Assembly: GCF_032854445.1 (NCBI RefSeq)
Contig: NC_088300.1
Span: 52,426,984-52,490,983 of the forward strand
Source of the DNA: Liolophura sinensis
Taxonomy: Eukaryota; Mollusca; Polyplacophora; Chitonida; Chitonidae
Direction of reading: 5' to 3'
DNA length: 64,000 nt
Every line of letters starts with the position of its first letter. Positions within the stretch are counted from its first letter, which is position 1. A program made the position numbers and the translations under genes. The notes beneath the pieces are model-generated. The model searched no databases, was not told where the DNA came from, and worked only from the letters and a program-made list of their open reading frames with translations. Below, in pieces: positions 36,080-48,720 of the stretch.

Positions 36080-36162
36080 TTTGCCCGATCTCCTCCCATC
36101 ATAAGGGAAATATTCTTGAGTACGACGTAAAATACCAATCAGATAAATAGATAAATAAAAAT
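36080..36162 (+). repeat. SINE 3' fragment
   Basis: ATCTCCTCCCATCATAAGGG, GAAATATTCTTGAGTACGAC, and an AAATAGATAAATAAA tail. Confidence 0.75.
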
Positions 36163-38389
36163 ATAATTTTTGCTTAAACAGTAGCAACAGATCGATTTCT
36201 ATTTAGCACCCTGGCTTAAAACTGGTGGTTAGCTCCTTCTCTCGTATATACATACTACCAACTTTGTTTGCTTTATTTATATATTATTTCTCACATAGTG
36301 CTTTAGGAAATGGTGTTTTGGAAATGAGTGTTCCGATTATTGACTTGCAACTTCCCTTCGCGACATAGGCTTACCAGTGCTACACGGAGTCAATTTTTCT
36401 ATAGCTTTTTGTTTTATGCTTATGTTTTATTTTAAGCACAGAAAACTCTTTTAACATTTCAGTGTGCTACGATAATGTATATCGTTTGGAAACTATCGAA
36501 GGCAGTCTATGCATACTGCAGTATTTGTGTGAAATTAATATGAATTAAAGAGCTGCATGGGCTTAACCATGTGATACACTTTTGAAGGGTTATACTCATG
36601 TCATCTTCCTCATGTCATCTTCCTCATGTCAAATAACTGCCTCTTTTTACAGATAAAAGTAATATATATTATTTGTTCATCAGTTTTTAAATCAAAATTT
36701 TTAAATGAAAATAACTTATCGATTTGTACTTTAATGTAATAAAAATGCGCAATAACTTCATTATATACCTTTATACTTTCATTTATATAATGCCACAGGG
36801 CATATAATGCCAACAGAGGTTTGGGCCATTCCCGTTTCTGTCCGAAAAGAGACTGATTTTCCACAGCGGGGGCGATAACGTATTAACGTATCATTGTTTT
36901 CCCAAGTTAATAGTTCTCCTAAAATTTATGTGCAATTTTATTCAGCACGATGAATAAATATCTCTCTTATATATAGGCCTTGCGTTAAGAGAAATTAAAC
37001 AATATTATAGGCCATAAGATGCAGAGCGCCATAGATATACTGGACACTCTGTCCAAATTTTAATACAACAAAGCTGTACTCGGTGTAAAATTTAAGAAAC
37101 ATGGAGTTAATAAAACAAAAGACTTGCAGGAGAAGCAGATAGCGGTGACAGTGTAATAACTGACAAATGACACACGTAACCAGTGAAACATGGCGTTATA
37201 ACTTGAGACGTCAATAGAAATTGTCACACACGTAACTAAGATGTGCATGGTATTATACCAGGTGAAGGTTCCAGTGTAAAAATGTAGGAAAATTCTTATC
37301 CAGATGACAACTCACAACAATCCTGTGGCCATAACCTTGCGTGTATACTGGAATGAAAACTATAAATATATAGGGACGTTATATCCGTCAGTATATTCAT
37401 TCCCTCCACCACTGTATTGCAAGATGATCACTTTACTGCTATATACTGCAACATAACTATTTGCTAAACCACTGTCAACATGCATGGTAAACTCTTGTGT
37501 TACTTGATGTGTAACCATAAGGCCAGCAGACAAAAGCACGGCCCAGTCATTTTGCATGCCACATCTCATGCGCTGATCAATCGTTTTCATGCAAGACTAT
37601 ATGTCAGATATACAGAAAGTCGAGTCATCCAGCATAAACGCATTAACCTATATGTCAGTTATAGTGACGTATCAAACAAGTGCTTATCTGATACTTTGTT
37701 ATATGAAAATGGTGAGGGATGAACAGGAATCTCATTTCGTAGTTTTTCTTTTCTTAGAATTTTTCAAATTTGGGATGGATTTGTTTCTTTGTTACAGATT
37801 AAATGCGTACAAGCTGTCTGTCAGTTTGCTAACCATTAAAATAGTATATACAGCGAAAAGAGTACTGCTTTCACATCCGTGTAATGTTTAGCCTGTAGAT
37901 CTATATTTTTAGTCTGTGATTACTTCCTATTGTAACAGAAGCAGTCAAATGACCACCATTATCAGGATATAATCACTTTATAGGCAATACATACCAGACT
38001 TCCAGGTCGAGTTAATCTGTGAACAAAATTGATCAATATATTACTAGTAATGGGACTCAAGTTTGTGCATGAAATTCGCACGCAAGCGTGTCTTGATGGC
38101 AAACAGTATGACCCCTATGCAAAGATGTTTGACATAACACACCTTTCATCCTTAACTCCTTCACGATTCGTCCACATGAGGAAGATATTCACAATGCGAC
38201 TTGCCACATTTAAACGTTTCCAGCCGTTCACTGGTATTTTTTACACTCTTCCCTATTTCTGTCGATTCCCACGTGAAAATCAACCTTCCGTGAATACATA
38301 AATATTTCAAATACTGCCCTTCTAATACATTTCTGAGGAAAATGTAGATTAAACTGTTTTGTAATATATAAATTTATAAACCATGTTCT
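36163..38389. other. Intergenic with decayed repeats
   Basis: 36290-36400 resembles the retroelement tail (GGAAATGGTGTTTTGGAAAT). A 15-bp unit CTCATGTCATCTTCC is repeated near 36595-36625, and a GTGATAG-repeat fragment lies at 37145-37235. ORFs up to 100 codons have no recognisable domain. Confidence 0.4.
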
Positions 38390-38665
38390 GAGTTAATCTA
38401 TGTGTCAAACCAAACATTCGTATACCAGCCGTCAGTCGAAACGGAAGTTCCGAGTCATTAATTCCAAAACGACGTTGAACACAATCCCCCATAGAACTAA
38501 GAAATTATATAAAGTACAAAATTATAGGACAGAATCATGTAAAGAGAAGGAATGAACGGTTTTCAATGATATAAGAAAGATGCGAAGAATGTTCTGTGCG
38601 AAGGAATGAAATCAGTATTAAAACCGTGTATACTATATATGCCAATAAATATATAAGTTGCCGAT
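38390..38665 (-). mobile_element. LYDKRD retroelement 3' tail, minus strand
   Basis: AAACATTCGTATACCAGCCG to TAAGAAATTATATAAAGTAC parallels the tail at 35285-35410, in the same orientation, with heavy divergence. Confidence 0.5.
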
Positions 38666-39900
38666 AATCCAAATAAATCAACTTTCCAGGGAAATGATCT
38701 CTTTTCACTCTTATCTTTTCGCTTTTCTCCCTTGCCTTCAACTCAATATTCAAGATTTTTTATATTTTTATATAGATCATGGTAAAATGATGAAGAAAAA
38801 AGTATACACATGTAATTTGCCAGAAAAAATCGATTTGTTCGTTAATTTGTTATATACCTTGCAACATTGTTTATGTTATAATCCTATAACTTTTAAATGC
38901 AAATTACAAATGGACAAATTTCCGGGCCGAATTTGACCGGTTAATTTTTACGTGTAACAATTAGCCAATTCTCACTCTTTCGTCACTGCGTTGGTTTTAC
39001 CCTCTCTGTATATATTTTGTATTTCGTTGCTTGATGAAGTCGTTCGTTGCTTGATGATCTGGAATCAGTTATTGCATTCCATAGGCCTACAGAGCGTTCG
39101 GTGACCGGGGAGACCCAAGGAATATTAAAAATCATACCTTTGTTTAATGAAATCGAATGCCTTTCGAATATTGAACTCATATTGGTAAAGTCTATATGTA
39201 TTTCAGTTATGCAATCAAATGGGATATTCAGAACGAATCATGTTTAAATCCACAGATATAGTGTCTAACAATGTACACATATATAGTCTGATGGCTATAG
39301 ATAGAGGTATTATATTTACGAATATATGAAATCACTATCTAGAGTTTCATTTCCATACTGTTTACCACTGTCAAAGCTAATCTGTAAGGTCTTTGTACAC
39401 TCAGTGAAATCTAAACCATAATCATCTTGTCGCGGAAGTCTTGTGGAATTTCACACAGTTTACACACCAAATGAAGGCTCACTGTTGACGGCGATTGTTA
39501 AAAAAGACGATTGACAAATGGCTTATAGCGAAAGCATTACATTCTTGAAAAATATTAGTATTTTATGAAGAACATATTTTATAGGCATTGATGCTTGCTG
39601 CATTTGCGTTTAATTTGTATATCAAGTTATGTACAAGATTAGGCCCATTTCGAAACATCAACACAGTTCACGGGTTATGATAAACCATTCTCGTTGTTGA
39701 AATTGAAAACAATTATAACTTTATATTTATATTCCACATGTATACTGGTGAAATGACAAATAATATAAAACCCATCTGAAACGTGAATAACTTCTGCATA
39801 TGCAGCATTAAATGATTAAACGAGTTATCAGTAACAAATCCTAAAGCATCTTGTATCTTCTCTAGGAATTAAAATTGTTTAAGTATTTAACGGAGTGGAA
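38666..39900. other. Intergenic, no gene seen
   Basis: AT-rich. Nothing recognisable. Confidence 0.35.
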
Positions 39901-40620
39901 TTTACAAGTAAGCTCTAAGTCTCAGACTGCGCCAACAAGTGGTTGGCATGCAATGTAACCATGTATACACATTCCATTTCAGTCTTTGTGAGCGATCCTT
40001 CATCGAACAAGTGAACGGTCACCGGGATCTATCGTGTCACCAAGTGGAGGGTGACAGATTTGTAACAGATCGGGTCCTATACTCGTCATTGTATTAGAAC
40101 ATGTGGGCTTCTGTAACACCTTGGTCATCCGGCCCACTTTGATATCGACCCTCGGAAGACTACAAACTAAACCAATGTTATATAAATTAACCTTGTTTGT
40201 TTTACTTGAGGCTGTGTATCGCGGACAAGGCACACACCGGGACAACCCTCTTTCCGACTTCCTCTATTCCCTCCTCAGATCTCTTCCAACGACACAGCCC
40301 TCTCGTGTTTACAACACCCCTTTTTCCGTTAGCACCAGTTATCCGCATGCGTTTTCGATCGCACTGTTTCGAATTTACAGCACCCTTGTGTTGAGGACAT
40401 CGATACGGTGTGGGTGTGTTGTATGGTCAGACAAGGCAGCCTTCTCTCCCCTTCACTAATAGATTCCCCATGGATGGCTCTCCGGTCGATTCCTGCCATC
40501 TGCGCAAAACTCAACTTTAATTTACACCTAACAACGCACCCAACTACACCCGAACAGCGCTTGAATCCCGAAGTACAGTTAAATGAAAACACATCTTGGA
40601 TATAGACCAAATAAAGCTAA
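39901..40620. other. GC-richer block with overlapping short ORFs
   Basis: Both strands hold overlapping ORFs of 65-118 codons, none with a known domain or convincing splice sites, so no protein is called. The block is free of SINEs and ends near an AAATAAAGC. It could be a regulatory element or a non-coding transcript. Confidence 0.25.
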
Positions 40621-41640
40621 CCTTTTTGTTAAACTTATTAATTGTCTTATTACATAAATACCATGAAGAACACTTAGGCAACCTCAAGATGTTTCAAACG
40701 GTGATGATGTTCTAAAGGAGCAATTTTAATTGCCATATTTAGAGGTTGGGGATTCAAGTTCAATTCAGTCAATATTGTGACTTCTCTAAGCGGGTCAGCG
40801 TTATGTCCATTGAAAGTGAATGTATTGAAAAAGATAAAAATGAGTGAAGTAATGTCTTCATATCATATTTAAGCATTCACTTAAAATAGAACAGACGGAA
40901 CTTTGGTTTCCAGAAAATGTATTTGTACCTTTGTTGTCAGAAGGTAAGATAGTTCCTGTGTTGAAATATATGGGATAAATGTTGAAACGAAATAATTTTG
41001 TTCTCGTTGATATAAATTCTTTATCATTTTTTTCCTCCCTGTTTTCATCGAACTTTTTGGTATGGCAATCCCATAAAAGAACAAATAGGTCAGCACAAAG
41101 AGCGACATAACCTTGGAATGTTTTCCTTTATTCCGACAGTACATTCCAAGCTAATATCCGCCTCACTGGTTCCACACAGAGGGCCGTTTCAGGACAAAGC
41201 CATTGTTAGGATCATAATGGACTGGCGGTTGAACCCGTGCAGTTTTTGGATTGTTGTCGCTTTTTATCAGTTGAGAAATGCCAAAAAATATTTCCAAATT
41301 ATTCTAAAATGCCTGCATGTCAGAAGAATCTGCTTCGGTTCAGAAAGCCAAATAAACACTCGTTCTGCGATTATTTCTGCGACCATATGAGGCCAAGATG
41401 TTCTACATGATGCGCCCATTCCACGCTCTCCGCGCATTTACAACCACTTACCGGCTACCACGGTTATCCTCACCCCTCGCTGAAAGCGCAAATACCAGAA
41501 ACATTTGCGATGGACAGAAATGTGCGATGACAAGATATAAGTTAACGATGAAAATATAGCGTTTTATATACGCACATATCTGTTGGCGAAGGTGGATAAA
41601 AATACTTATACACACTAAACATTTGAGCACATTTACCAGA
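40621..41640. other. Intergenic, no gene seen
   Basis: No recognisable gene or repeat. Confidence 0.35.
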
Positions 41641-42310
41641 GAGAGGTGTACAACTCCGTCATCCACTCCGACGACATTCTGGTGGTAATAGTGGTGAATA
41701 GTACACATGTGGATCGGGGTTAGTAATGGATGTAGGTTCTGTCTCTACACCTGACACGAATAAGTTGACAGGGTGTACGGAAACACCCTGACTGGCCGGC
41801 TGTATAAGTGCTGGGGTCTGGAGGGGTGGGGGTAAGGGGTGGTTGTGAGGCTTTCTGGCTTCAGCATGGGCAGTCGCATGCACAACCCTTAGTACTGAGT
41901 CAAGCAAAAAGTCTGTAGGAGAATGGAGAATCAAACGTCATCTTCACTGTTTAAATTATTCCCCAGATTGCGACAGGAAAGGTGCCGTTATCCTTGCCTC
42001 CAAGAAAACCTTCCCAGATAGGGACGGCTGATGGAAATCTGCTCCCCTCCCAGTGCACAGGTTAACACCAACAGTTGATTAGAGCCATCGGTTCGGCAGA
42101 ATTGCCCCTACCTCTACCAACCCACTACAAGCCTCACCAGCTTTACTACAAATGTCACCTGCCACATGCCACATTGGACACGGCTCTGTATAACTACACT
42201 TTTTTCTCACTCAGCATAACTATCGCAAAAAAGCATTCCCAGGAGAAGGGACCAGGTTTGTCAGGACCTGGTAATTGGTACCTGAATTTCGTACCCAGTG
42301 TTCCGTGTCT
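41641..42310. promoter_or_regulatory. GC-richer repeat-free block (candidate regulatory element)
   Basis: It stands out in composition, carries no mobile element, and has only unrecognised ORFs (up to 91 codons). Candidate enhancer of the distal homeobox gene by position only. Confidence 0.22.
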
Positions 42311-43480
42311 GTTTTTATAATCACCACGTGTATAGTTGTGAAGATTATTAATCTCGTTTACAAAAACGACGACACATCAGGGTGCAATACAAGGCTATTC
42401 AAGTCATGTTTTTTTCACGTCGATCTATTGCCCTATACCCTTGTCAATGACATAGTCATTTACAGAAAAGCTACGAAAAATCTGACTTACGATGTGTTGT
42501 GAAGGTGATCATTAATACTGAACCTTCTCGATACGTTGAATATGTGTATCAAAATGCATCCCAACATGCCACTGGGTCGAAAAAAGATTGGTTGTTATAA
42601 CATTTATAAAGAAACATTCATATTTGCTTCAGAAATGCTTGTCACGCAACAACGTGTTATGATCTTTCACATTCGGTTGTATGTAAAGATCATTATTGAC
42701 TAAATGATATACAAATTAGCTTAAGCTCATTCAGGAGGGGCCTTTTATAACACCTAATATTTGATTAACCGAAAATAATTAATGGAAATATGAGTTAGCT
42801 GTATATAATATTACAATAACCGAAACAATCTTGGGGATTGTGAGTTTACCTCAATTATAGGGTTTCATTCCAATCGTTCAAGTAAATACCTAAACTTAGC
42901 AATTTATCCACTCCTAGTACAATGGCTTAACTAGAATCAGGTAAAACTTCAGTTTAAAAAATGTTAATAGCATTTTATTAGAAACAAAAAATGCAATCCG
43001 ACCGGGTCCAAGTAAATGTTTTCGACGGCCGGGTGTACAGCATTAAGGTATCTTCCTATGAACAAATGGGATGAAGAAAAAGCTCAAAACCAACACAGTT
43101 GGAGAGAAAACATGATTTATACAAAGAAATGGCAGTACTTTTTTAGAATTCTCTTTTCAAATGATTTTATTACTTATTTGGAAAAATTTGAATTTCGGAA
43201 CAGAGAAAAGTTTGATAAAGTTGGTGTACACTGGCACAGTACCTTCCTTATTCTTTATCACAAAATTGCGCTTGTGAGCTCCTCTAACGGCTTTGAATAA
43301 AATATCCAGTGTGAATAAAATATCCCGTGTGAAGCGAACATTTTTCGAGGAGAACAAATTGCTTGAAATAAAAAAAGTGTAGTAAAAATCATCAGAAAGT
43401 CTGCTGTGAACTGTCTAAAAATACATGTAGTAATTTAAATTCAAATTCCTTTCTTTTTTGTTTTCTCCTTTGAAAAACAA
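42311..43480. other. Intergenic, one repeat fragment
   Basis: 42838-42915 is the 3' part of the GTGATAG repeat (GAGTTTACCTCAATTATAGG, then TACAATGGCTTAAC). A 16-bp phrase, AATAAAATATCCNGTG, is doubled near 43296-43332. No gene. Confidence 0.4.
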
Positions 43481-43840
43481 TGTGAATGGCATTCAGCTCA
43501 TGTGCTTACATTCCTGATTTTCCTGTTTCCTTACGGCTGGTTAACACATTCAGGTGGTCAAAGAAGGGCGTTAAGGCAGAACGGGTAAGGAAATATAATC
43601 GGCTCCCAAGTCTTAGGAAACTGGGGGTGGGGAGACTTGTCCACCAGGGACAGAGACAGAGTTTATGAGCGTGTAAATGAGACGGGGCGTGGGGCTAAGA
43701 AGCTATTGAACACCCAGATCTGTCTGTCGGACTCCGGCGGACACGTGCACAATATGACAACATGTGGATGACATGACGCGGGTTTTATGAGTCGCTGTAC
43801 ACTTAGATATTTCTCCTCGTCCACCATGTGTCAGCAACCT
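43481..43840. promoter_or_regulatory. GC-richer repeat-free block (candidate regulatory element)
   Basis: Contains GTGGTCAAAGAAGGGCG, with a TCF/LEF-like TCAAAG core, and CACGTG at 43742-43747. No ORF over 60 codons. Candidate only. Confidence 0.22.
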
Positions 43841-44470
43841 TGAAACCATTCTAATATATTTGTGAGCACATGTTTAATATTGTATTTCTACATCAGTCCT
43901 GTTTCTCCTTATACACCATGCGAGTGGAAGAGACATTCCACTTGTTGTCCCACACTTATACCGAGGAATAAATCACAGGTATAGTGAGGGTTGCATGTCA
44001 AACGAGTTACAATTTCAGAATCTTTCATACAAAGATGTTATTTGTAAAACATTACAATCTGGGCTTTGTCTACCAACATTTCGACATATCAGTTAGCTTG
44101 AAATCGGGTAGAATCGGATATACAGAATCGGAAGAGCTATGGACTATAACATTATGGGGTCTGTTATTTTTGAAAGCGCTTTAAGCTAAAGTATTCCTTC
44201 TTTGTTATGGGATTTACATTTGTCTGAGTATGGCAAAGATTTTCATAACTTTTACCAAATCTCTACAGTCCATTTTTCGCATAACTTTTCTCATGAATGG
44301 TGAATTTGTTCTGGTTTTCTAAGACGAAATTCACCAAGCATTTCCTCAAAAAAAGGATAAAGTTTACATGTTTTTCAATGTCAATGCGTTCATCAAATGT
44401 TAAAGACGTATATACGAACTTTAGCTTGATGCATAATGGCTGATGTATGTGACAGAGTTTTATCACTTGT
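43841..44470. other. Intergenic, no gene seen
   Basis: AT-rich, nothing recognisable. Confidence 0.35.
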
Positions 44471-45000
44471 CGATTATCTATAAGTTATGTTAAGTAGCCG
44501 CCTCCTTCAGACCGTTGCACGTCGTCAAGAAGCCTCTTACACAATTGTTATCCACACAGACCACCTAGGCAGCGCAGGAATTCGCAGGCTGAAACCAGAT
44601 AGTCCAAGCCATTAGAGACAATTTTATTCCCTCGGATTTTGTTGATGCCGATGAGAGCGAGTGTGTGGAGAGGATATCCTGTCTCAGGCAGACGGAGCAC
44701 GCTCCCCTCGGGCACAGGACAGTCCTGGGGGGTTTCAGTTTGTATAAAAGCATGTATAACAGAAAGAGACTGAACAGTGACACTAGATTTAAAAACATCA
44801 AGTACCGGGCACTTGGTGATGTTATTAATTTCTGTATTAAACCCATTATCGCCAGATAAATATTTTACAGAAGGTTACCCTTCACTTCCGGTCTGGAATC
44901 CAGTAAGTGGTGATCCGTCAGAGACTGGGCATCGTGTGTGACAGCGCCACGCACTCATCTAACGCCCGTTTGTTTTTAACCGAATCCTTAATTGTCGAGG
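44471..45000 (+). promoter_or_regulatory. GC-richer block with a TATA-like box
   Basis: TATAAAAG at 44743-44750 follows a GC-rich stretch (CTCGGGCACAGGACAGTCCT). This combination looks promoter-like, yet no recognisable coding exon follows. The downstream ORF of 129 codons (45011-45400) has no known domain. It may be an enhancer or a promoter of an unrecognised or non-coding transcript. Confidence 0.25.
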
Positions 45001-45850
45001 TTAAGCGTTAATGTCTTCGAATAAACAGCAAAAGGACCAATCTCATCGTGTGTTTAATGGGGCCATGCGACCCTCGATTACGGTTGCTCTTTACTCTCCT
45101 GTAGTTTTACATGACCTATCATGTATGCTTAGTGTGAAGAAGTACGTGCTTTTGGCTGGAGTGCGTCTCTTGAGGATTTTTACACGTATATTGTGCTTCA
45201 GTGATTCACGGACAATTTTGCACTACAAAAGATTAAAGCGGATCAAGTGTAATAATAAAGCATGTGGGGTGAGGTTGATCGACCGTGTTGGATTTACAGA
45301 GATCGGACACAGCCAATCACTAGACTCTCTGTATAGGACTCCTGAGAAGTATCGGTCTGCTAATGGCGTATTCTCTCGTCTTTTGGCAATTTACAACTGA
45401 TGTGCGTTTGGTAACGCCACTGATACCCCGGGACTGGGTGTGACTGGGGCAGCTGATCACGACATTACCCCAGCCACAAAGTACATTGAGCCCGCGGTTG
45501 CATGTATACCTGTTCCCTGTATATTGCCTCATTAAACATTTATATGTACTTGTAGCGAAGCGATAGCGGATTTTCCATGGTTACGCGGACGGGTCGGCTA
45601 GCATGTTATGTCAGTCATGTTATTAGAGCAAAGTGAATATCACGTAGATTATACCTTATTCACAATACGAATTTGATAAGATTAAATCAGCTTCAAAAGC
45701 AGGATTCCCCTTAAATGGCTAATACTACATACAATAAAGGTATATATTCTTGTACATGTATGTGTGAGAAAAAGGCATCTATAACCCAAATGATGTAAAG
45801 GAGATGTTTTGCTGTATTTTTAATGTTTAATGATTGGTCTAATGTCTTTG
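45001..45850 (+). other. Unassigned 129-codon ORF and flank
   Basis: The ORF 45011-45400 starts with MSSNKQQKDQSHRVFNG and is basic in its centre. No family is recognised and no splice evidence is visible. Length alone is not enough to call it a gene in this genome. The remainder is AT-rich. Confidence 0.2.
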
Positions 45851-46430
45851 ACGTTCTTGATGATTTCTCCAAGGCAGACAGGTGCATGCTCGTCTGGTGA
45901 ATTCCGGGGGTGCCGGAGGCGTGAAGAGGAGGGTGAGCAGGACAGCATGATAGGTACATTCACATGTGCTGCCACTGGTTTACAAACACCCACCACGAGG
46001 TTTACTTCATTCCGACCCCCAGTCCCTGCCGGGGAACACGCTGTTCTTTATGTGGACAATATTCACTGCTTGTCCAACGCAGAACCTCTAATAATTTCTT
46101 AATGACGCTCTGTTGAAGGATGGCGATAACTAATTGGTTTCTTGAACTCTACTCCATCAGGGGCCGGCCCTCTGGGCTGCCTTTGAAATACATCAGAACA
46201 GAGTGAACAGTGCCAGAGCGGGAGTACTCGCTGATAGCTGGAGAGTGGGCATTTGGAAAACGGCTTACCTCTATGTTCTTCTGATAAAAACTACTTCATG
46301 TTTTCCCTTCCAAATCGACACCAGGCTGTTTCACAATTGGTTCAGGTTATCCCAGAGAACAAAGGCTTGCCTGTCTTTCAGGGTTTTGCCTGTAACGATA
46401 AGCCTTTATAACTGACCACCCGGAAACGCT
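45851..46430. promoter_or_regulatory. GC-richer repeat-free block (candidate regulatory element)
   Basis: Contains TGGTTTACAAACACCCACCA, combining forkhead-like and Runt-like sites, and GACAATATTC, a Sox-like site. No long ORF or repeat. Candidate only. Confidence 0.25.
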
Positions 46431-47040
46431 CTTCAACGAATTAACCTTTCTTTGAGTGGAAAAGCATACCGATAAGATGAATTTGGGGTGATGTGTGGCA
46501 GTGGCACCCGCTTTTAGAATTCTATTTTCATTATATGTACTACAACAACAGTTACTTAACAGATTACAGAAGAGAATAACTTGTTTTCGTCGAAGTGACT
46601 TATACATTACAATTTATGCATGTATGGAACGTGTTTTTAAGTAAGATTTTTAGTACACTGTAGGCTGTATCATAAATTAAGTAATAATCATATTATTAAG
46701 TATTTATTTATTTATTTATTTATTTATTTATTAACTATTTAACATCGTCGCACTCAGTATTTTTACACTTATACAACTCCTTAGCCAGGCAGGGGAGGAA
46801 AGTTTGAGCGACAACATCGTGAAGTACGAAAGCTTGTTAGAGCAAGTATCTCAGTAGTTCGCTCATTCATTTTCTTGTTAAATATTTTTCGTTAATTACG
46901 TTATCTAAAGTTTATAGCCAGTAAAAATCGACTTTCTGTACTATAAAGAAGCTTCGTGAAAGTAAATTCTCTAGCCGTTTCTTTCATCTGTAAACCATGA
47001 GTGAATTATCTGTAATTCATAACATTATCATAAATCCTAT
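46431..47040. other. Intergenic with a TTTA microsatellite
   Basis: Eight TTTA-type repeats at 46701-46732, possibly the tail of a lost SINE. Nothing else. Confidence 0.5.
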
Positions 47041-47365
47041 AAGGGGATAATACAGCCTTCTGGATCTGTAAGTCACTTACTGACAGTGGCGTTGACTTAG
47101 TTGTTAACGCTGGACGTTATGGGGTTGTTGAGGTATAGCCGTATAGTTACCAGCTCTTGACGAGACTTTTATCACCCGGTAAACAGCCGTTATAGAGTGA
47201 TTTACACCTGCCCAGTGCAGCATTAAATCTGCATTCAGCCAAACTCCCATTGTTTACACGCCAGATTTTTCCCTTCCACGCACCTGCAAATTGCTGGGAA
47301 ATATCCCAGAAGTCTGTTTCTGATGACGACAGGCAACGCTGGTTGCGATAAGGATCACGGCCATT
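47041..47365. promoter_or_regulatory. Repeat-free block rich in factor-site-like words (candidate enhancer)
   Basis: CACCTG occurs twice (E-boxes), along with TTGTTTACAC (forkhead-like) and GCGATAAGGAT (GATA-like). It is compositionally distinct from its flanks. No ORF. Inference from motif clustering only. Confidence 0.25.
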
Positions 47366-47524
47366 GCTTAATTATAAAATGGCGATTGTTTTGATGTGTC
47401 ATTCAACACTAAATATAAGGGAAATGAATTTATTTTCAGGAAGGTATGAATTAGGCGAGTCAGGCGACAAACTTTGCCCTATAGATGAAATCCCACTAAA
47501 CAGAGGCTTTAGGTCTTCCGCATT

Positions 47525-47560
47525 TCATCGGTGTGACCATTTGCCAGCTATCACACTGTT
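47525..47560 (-). repeat. End fragment of the GTGATAG repeat
   Basis: GACCATTTGCCAGCTATCAC followed by ACTGTTGTC is the reverse complement of the repeat's terminal segment. Confidence 0.5.
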
Positions 47561-47756
47561 GTCTTTTTATTATATTAGTTTCCTAGCTTCTTTATTTGCT
47601 TGTTTTATATGTTCCATTATTAGTGACTTGTGTCTTTTGTGAATGATGGTACATCGCCAGCCCATTGAACTAAAGCATTGTTCCGTCCGTTATAAATAAA
47701 GATTTTTGTGAGGTACCTGCATGCATGGCAGACATAAATAAATAAGTAAATAAATT

Positions 47757-48160
47757 AGGGTCTGCATGGCCCAGTGGTTAACGTGCTAGCGCAGGATAAG
47801 GATCCAGGAGACTCTCACCAAAGCGATCGCCTTGTCCAGCTATATAGCTCATGCTTGCTTTCTCTTCGTTCGTAGACAGGAAGGTTAGTGGGCAACCTGC
47901 GGACTGTCGTTAGTGCTCCCCCCCCCGGTTTTGCCCGGTTTCCTCCCACTATAATGCTGGAGCCAATTTTACGAAACTTCGTAAGTCATATTACTCGTAA
48001 CTTTTTTTTCGTAAAAGACGTTGTCTAGATTAAAATGCCAAAAGACGATGTCATTTGTGAGAAATGTTAATTTACGAAGTTTTGTGAAAGAGGGCCCTGG
48101 CGCCGTCACATCGGTGAAACATTCCTAGGCACAGCGTAAAACCTGCAAATAAATAAATAT
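47757..48160 (+). repeat. SINE interrupted by a nested MITE
   Basis: The head (GTCTGCATGGCCCAGTGGTT), centre (CACCAAAGCGATCGCC), CCCCCGGTTTTGCCCGG and 3' end (CAGCGTAAAACCTGCAAAT) of the common SINE are split by a 136-bp insert at 47961-48096. The head shows that the SINE came first. Confidence 0.85.
47961..48096. mobile_element. 136-bp MITE inside the SINE
   Basis: Ends are inverted: ACGAAACTTCGTAA near the left end faces TTACGAAGTTTTGTGAAAG near the right, with GGCC-type tips. The SINE word CTGG is duplicated at 47957-47960 and 48097-48100, fitting a 4-bp target duplication. It has no coding capacity, so it depends on an unseen transposase. Confidence 0.8.
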
Positions 48161-48533
48161 ATTTACGAATACATTATAGCCTTATAATGTAAAGCCCTGT
48201 CCTTGTGGTGCGGTTTGTTTTTTCCATCTTGAATTTCTTCGTGTTATCCCGGCCCACCTTAGCTTTGTAATTTTTTCCGTAAATGAGGTCACATCATTTT
48301 ATCATCTTAGCACCTGCATTACTGAAAACAAATTACAATTAACTGAACAAAGTGTGGTGAAAGTGGGTTGTTGCAGTTATCGCATCTGTGAAAAAGTTTT
48401 GTGTGTTTCGTCCCAAAAATTGTTAGCTTTATAAAAATTCGTGTATAAAGTTTTATAACTAAATACACTTATGATAATACTGTGACGTTTGATATAAAAC
48501 ACTACGGTATATAAAGATTTAAAAAAAAAACAG
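48161..48533. other. Intergenic, no gene seen
   Basis: AT-rich, ending in a 10-base A run beside the next element. Confidence 0.35.
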
Positions 48534-48720
48534 AGCAGCGACGACAGTGTGATAACTGACAAAGCGTCAAACGCAACCGATGAATCTGATCTCTGGTCAA
48601 TTTACCTCATGCAGCCAGGGTTTTATTTTGACTGTTCTTGTAGGAACTTATACTACAATGGCTAACACCACGGCTTAAGCAAGTCAATTGCCACTTATCA
48701 CAAGCACTGTCGTCGCTGCT
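48534..48720. mobile_element. 187-bp MITE with perfect 16-bp terminal inverted repeats
   Basis: Begins AGCAGCGACGACAGTG and ends with its exact reverse complement, CACTGTCGTCGCTGCT. Inside are GTGATAACTGACAAAGCG, GGTCAATTTACCTCATGC and GGGTTTTATTTTGACTGTTC, the phrases seen in at least eight other fragments in this window. This copy therefore defines the ends of that family. There is no coding potential, and target duplications are not obvious. Confidence 0.8.

Noticed and set aside
40103-40610. Overlapping ORFs on both strands as a protein gene
   Set aside because: None has a recognisable domain, and several frames are equally open, which fits low stop-codon density in a GC-richer block.
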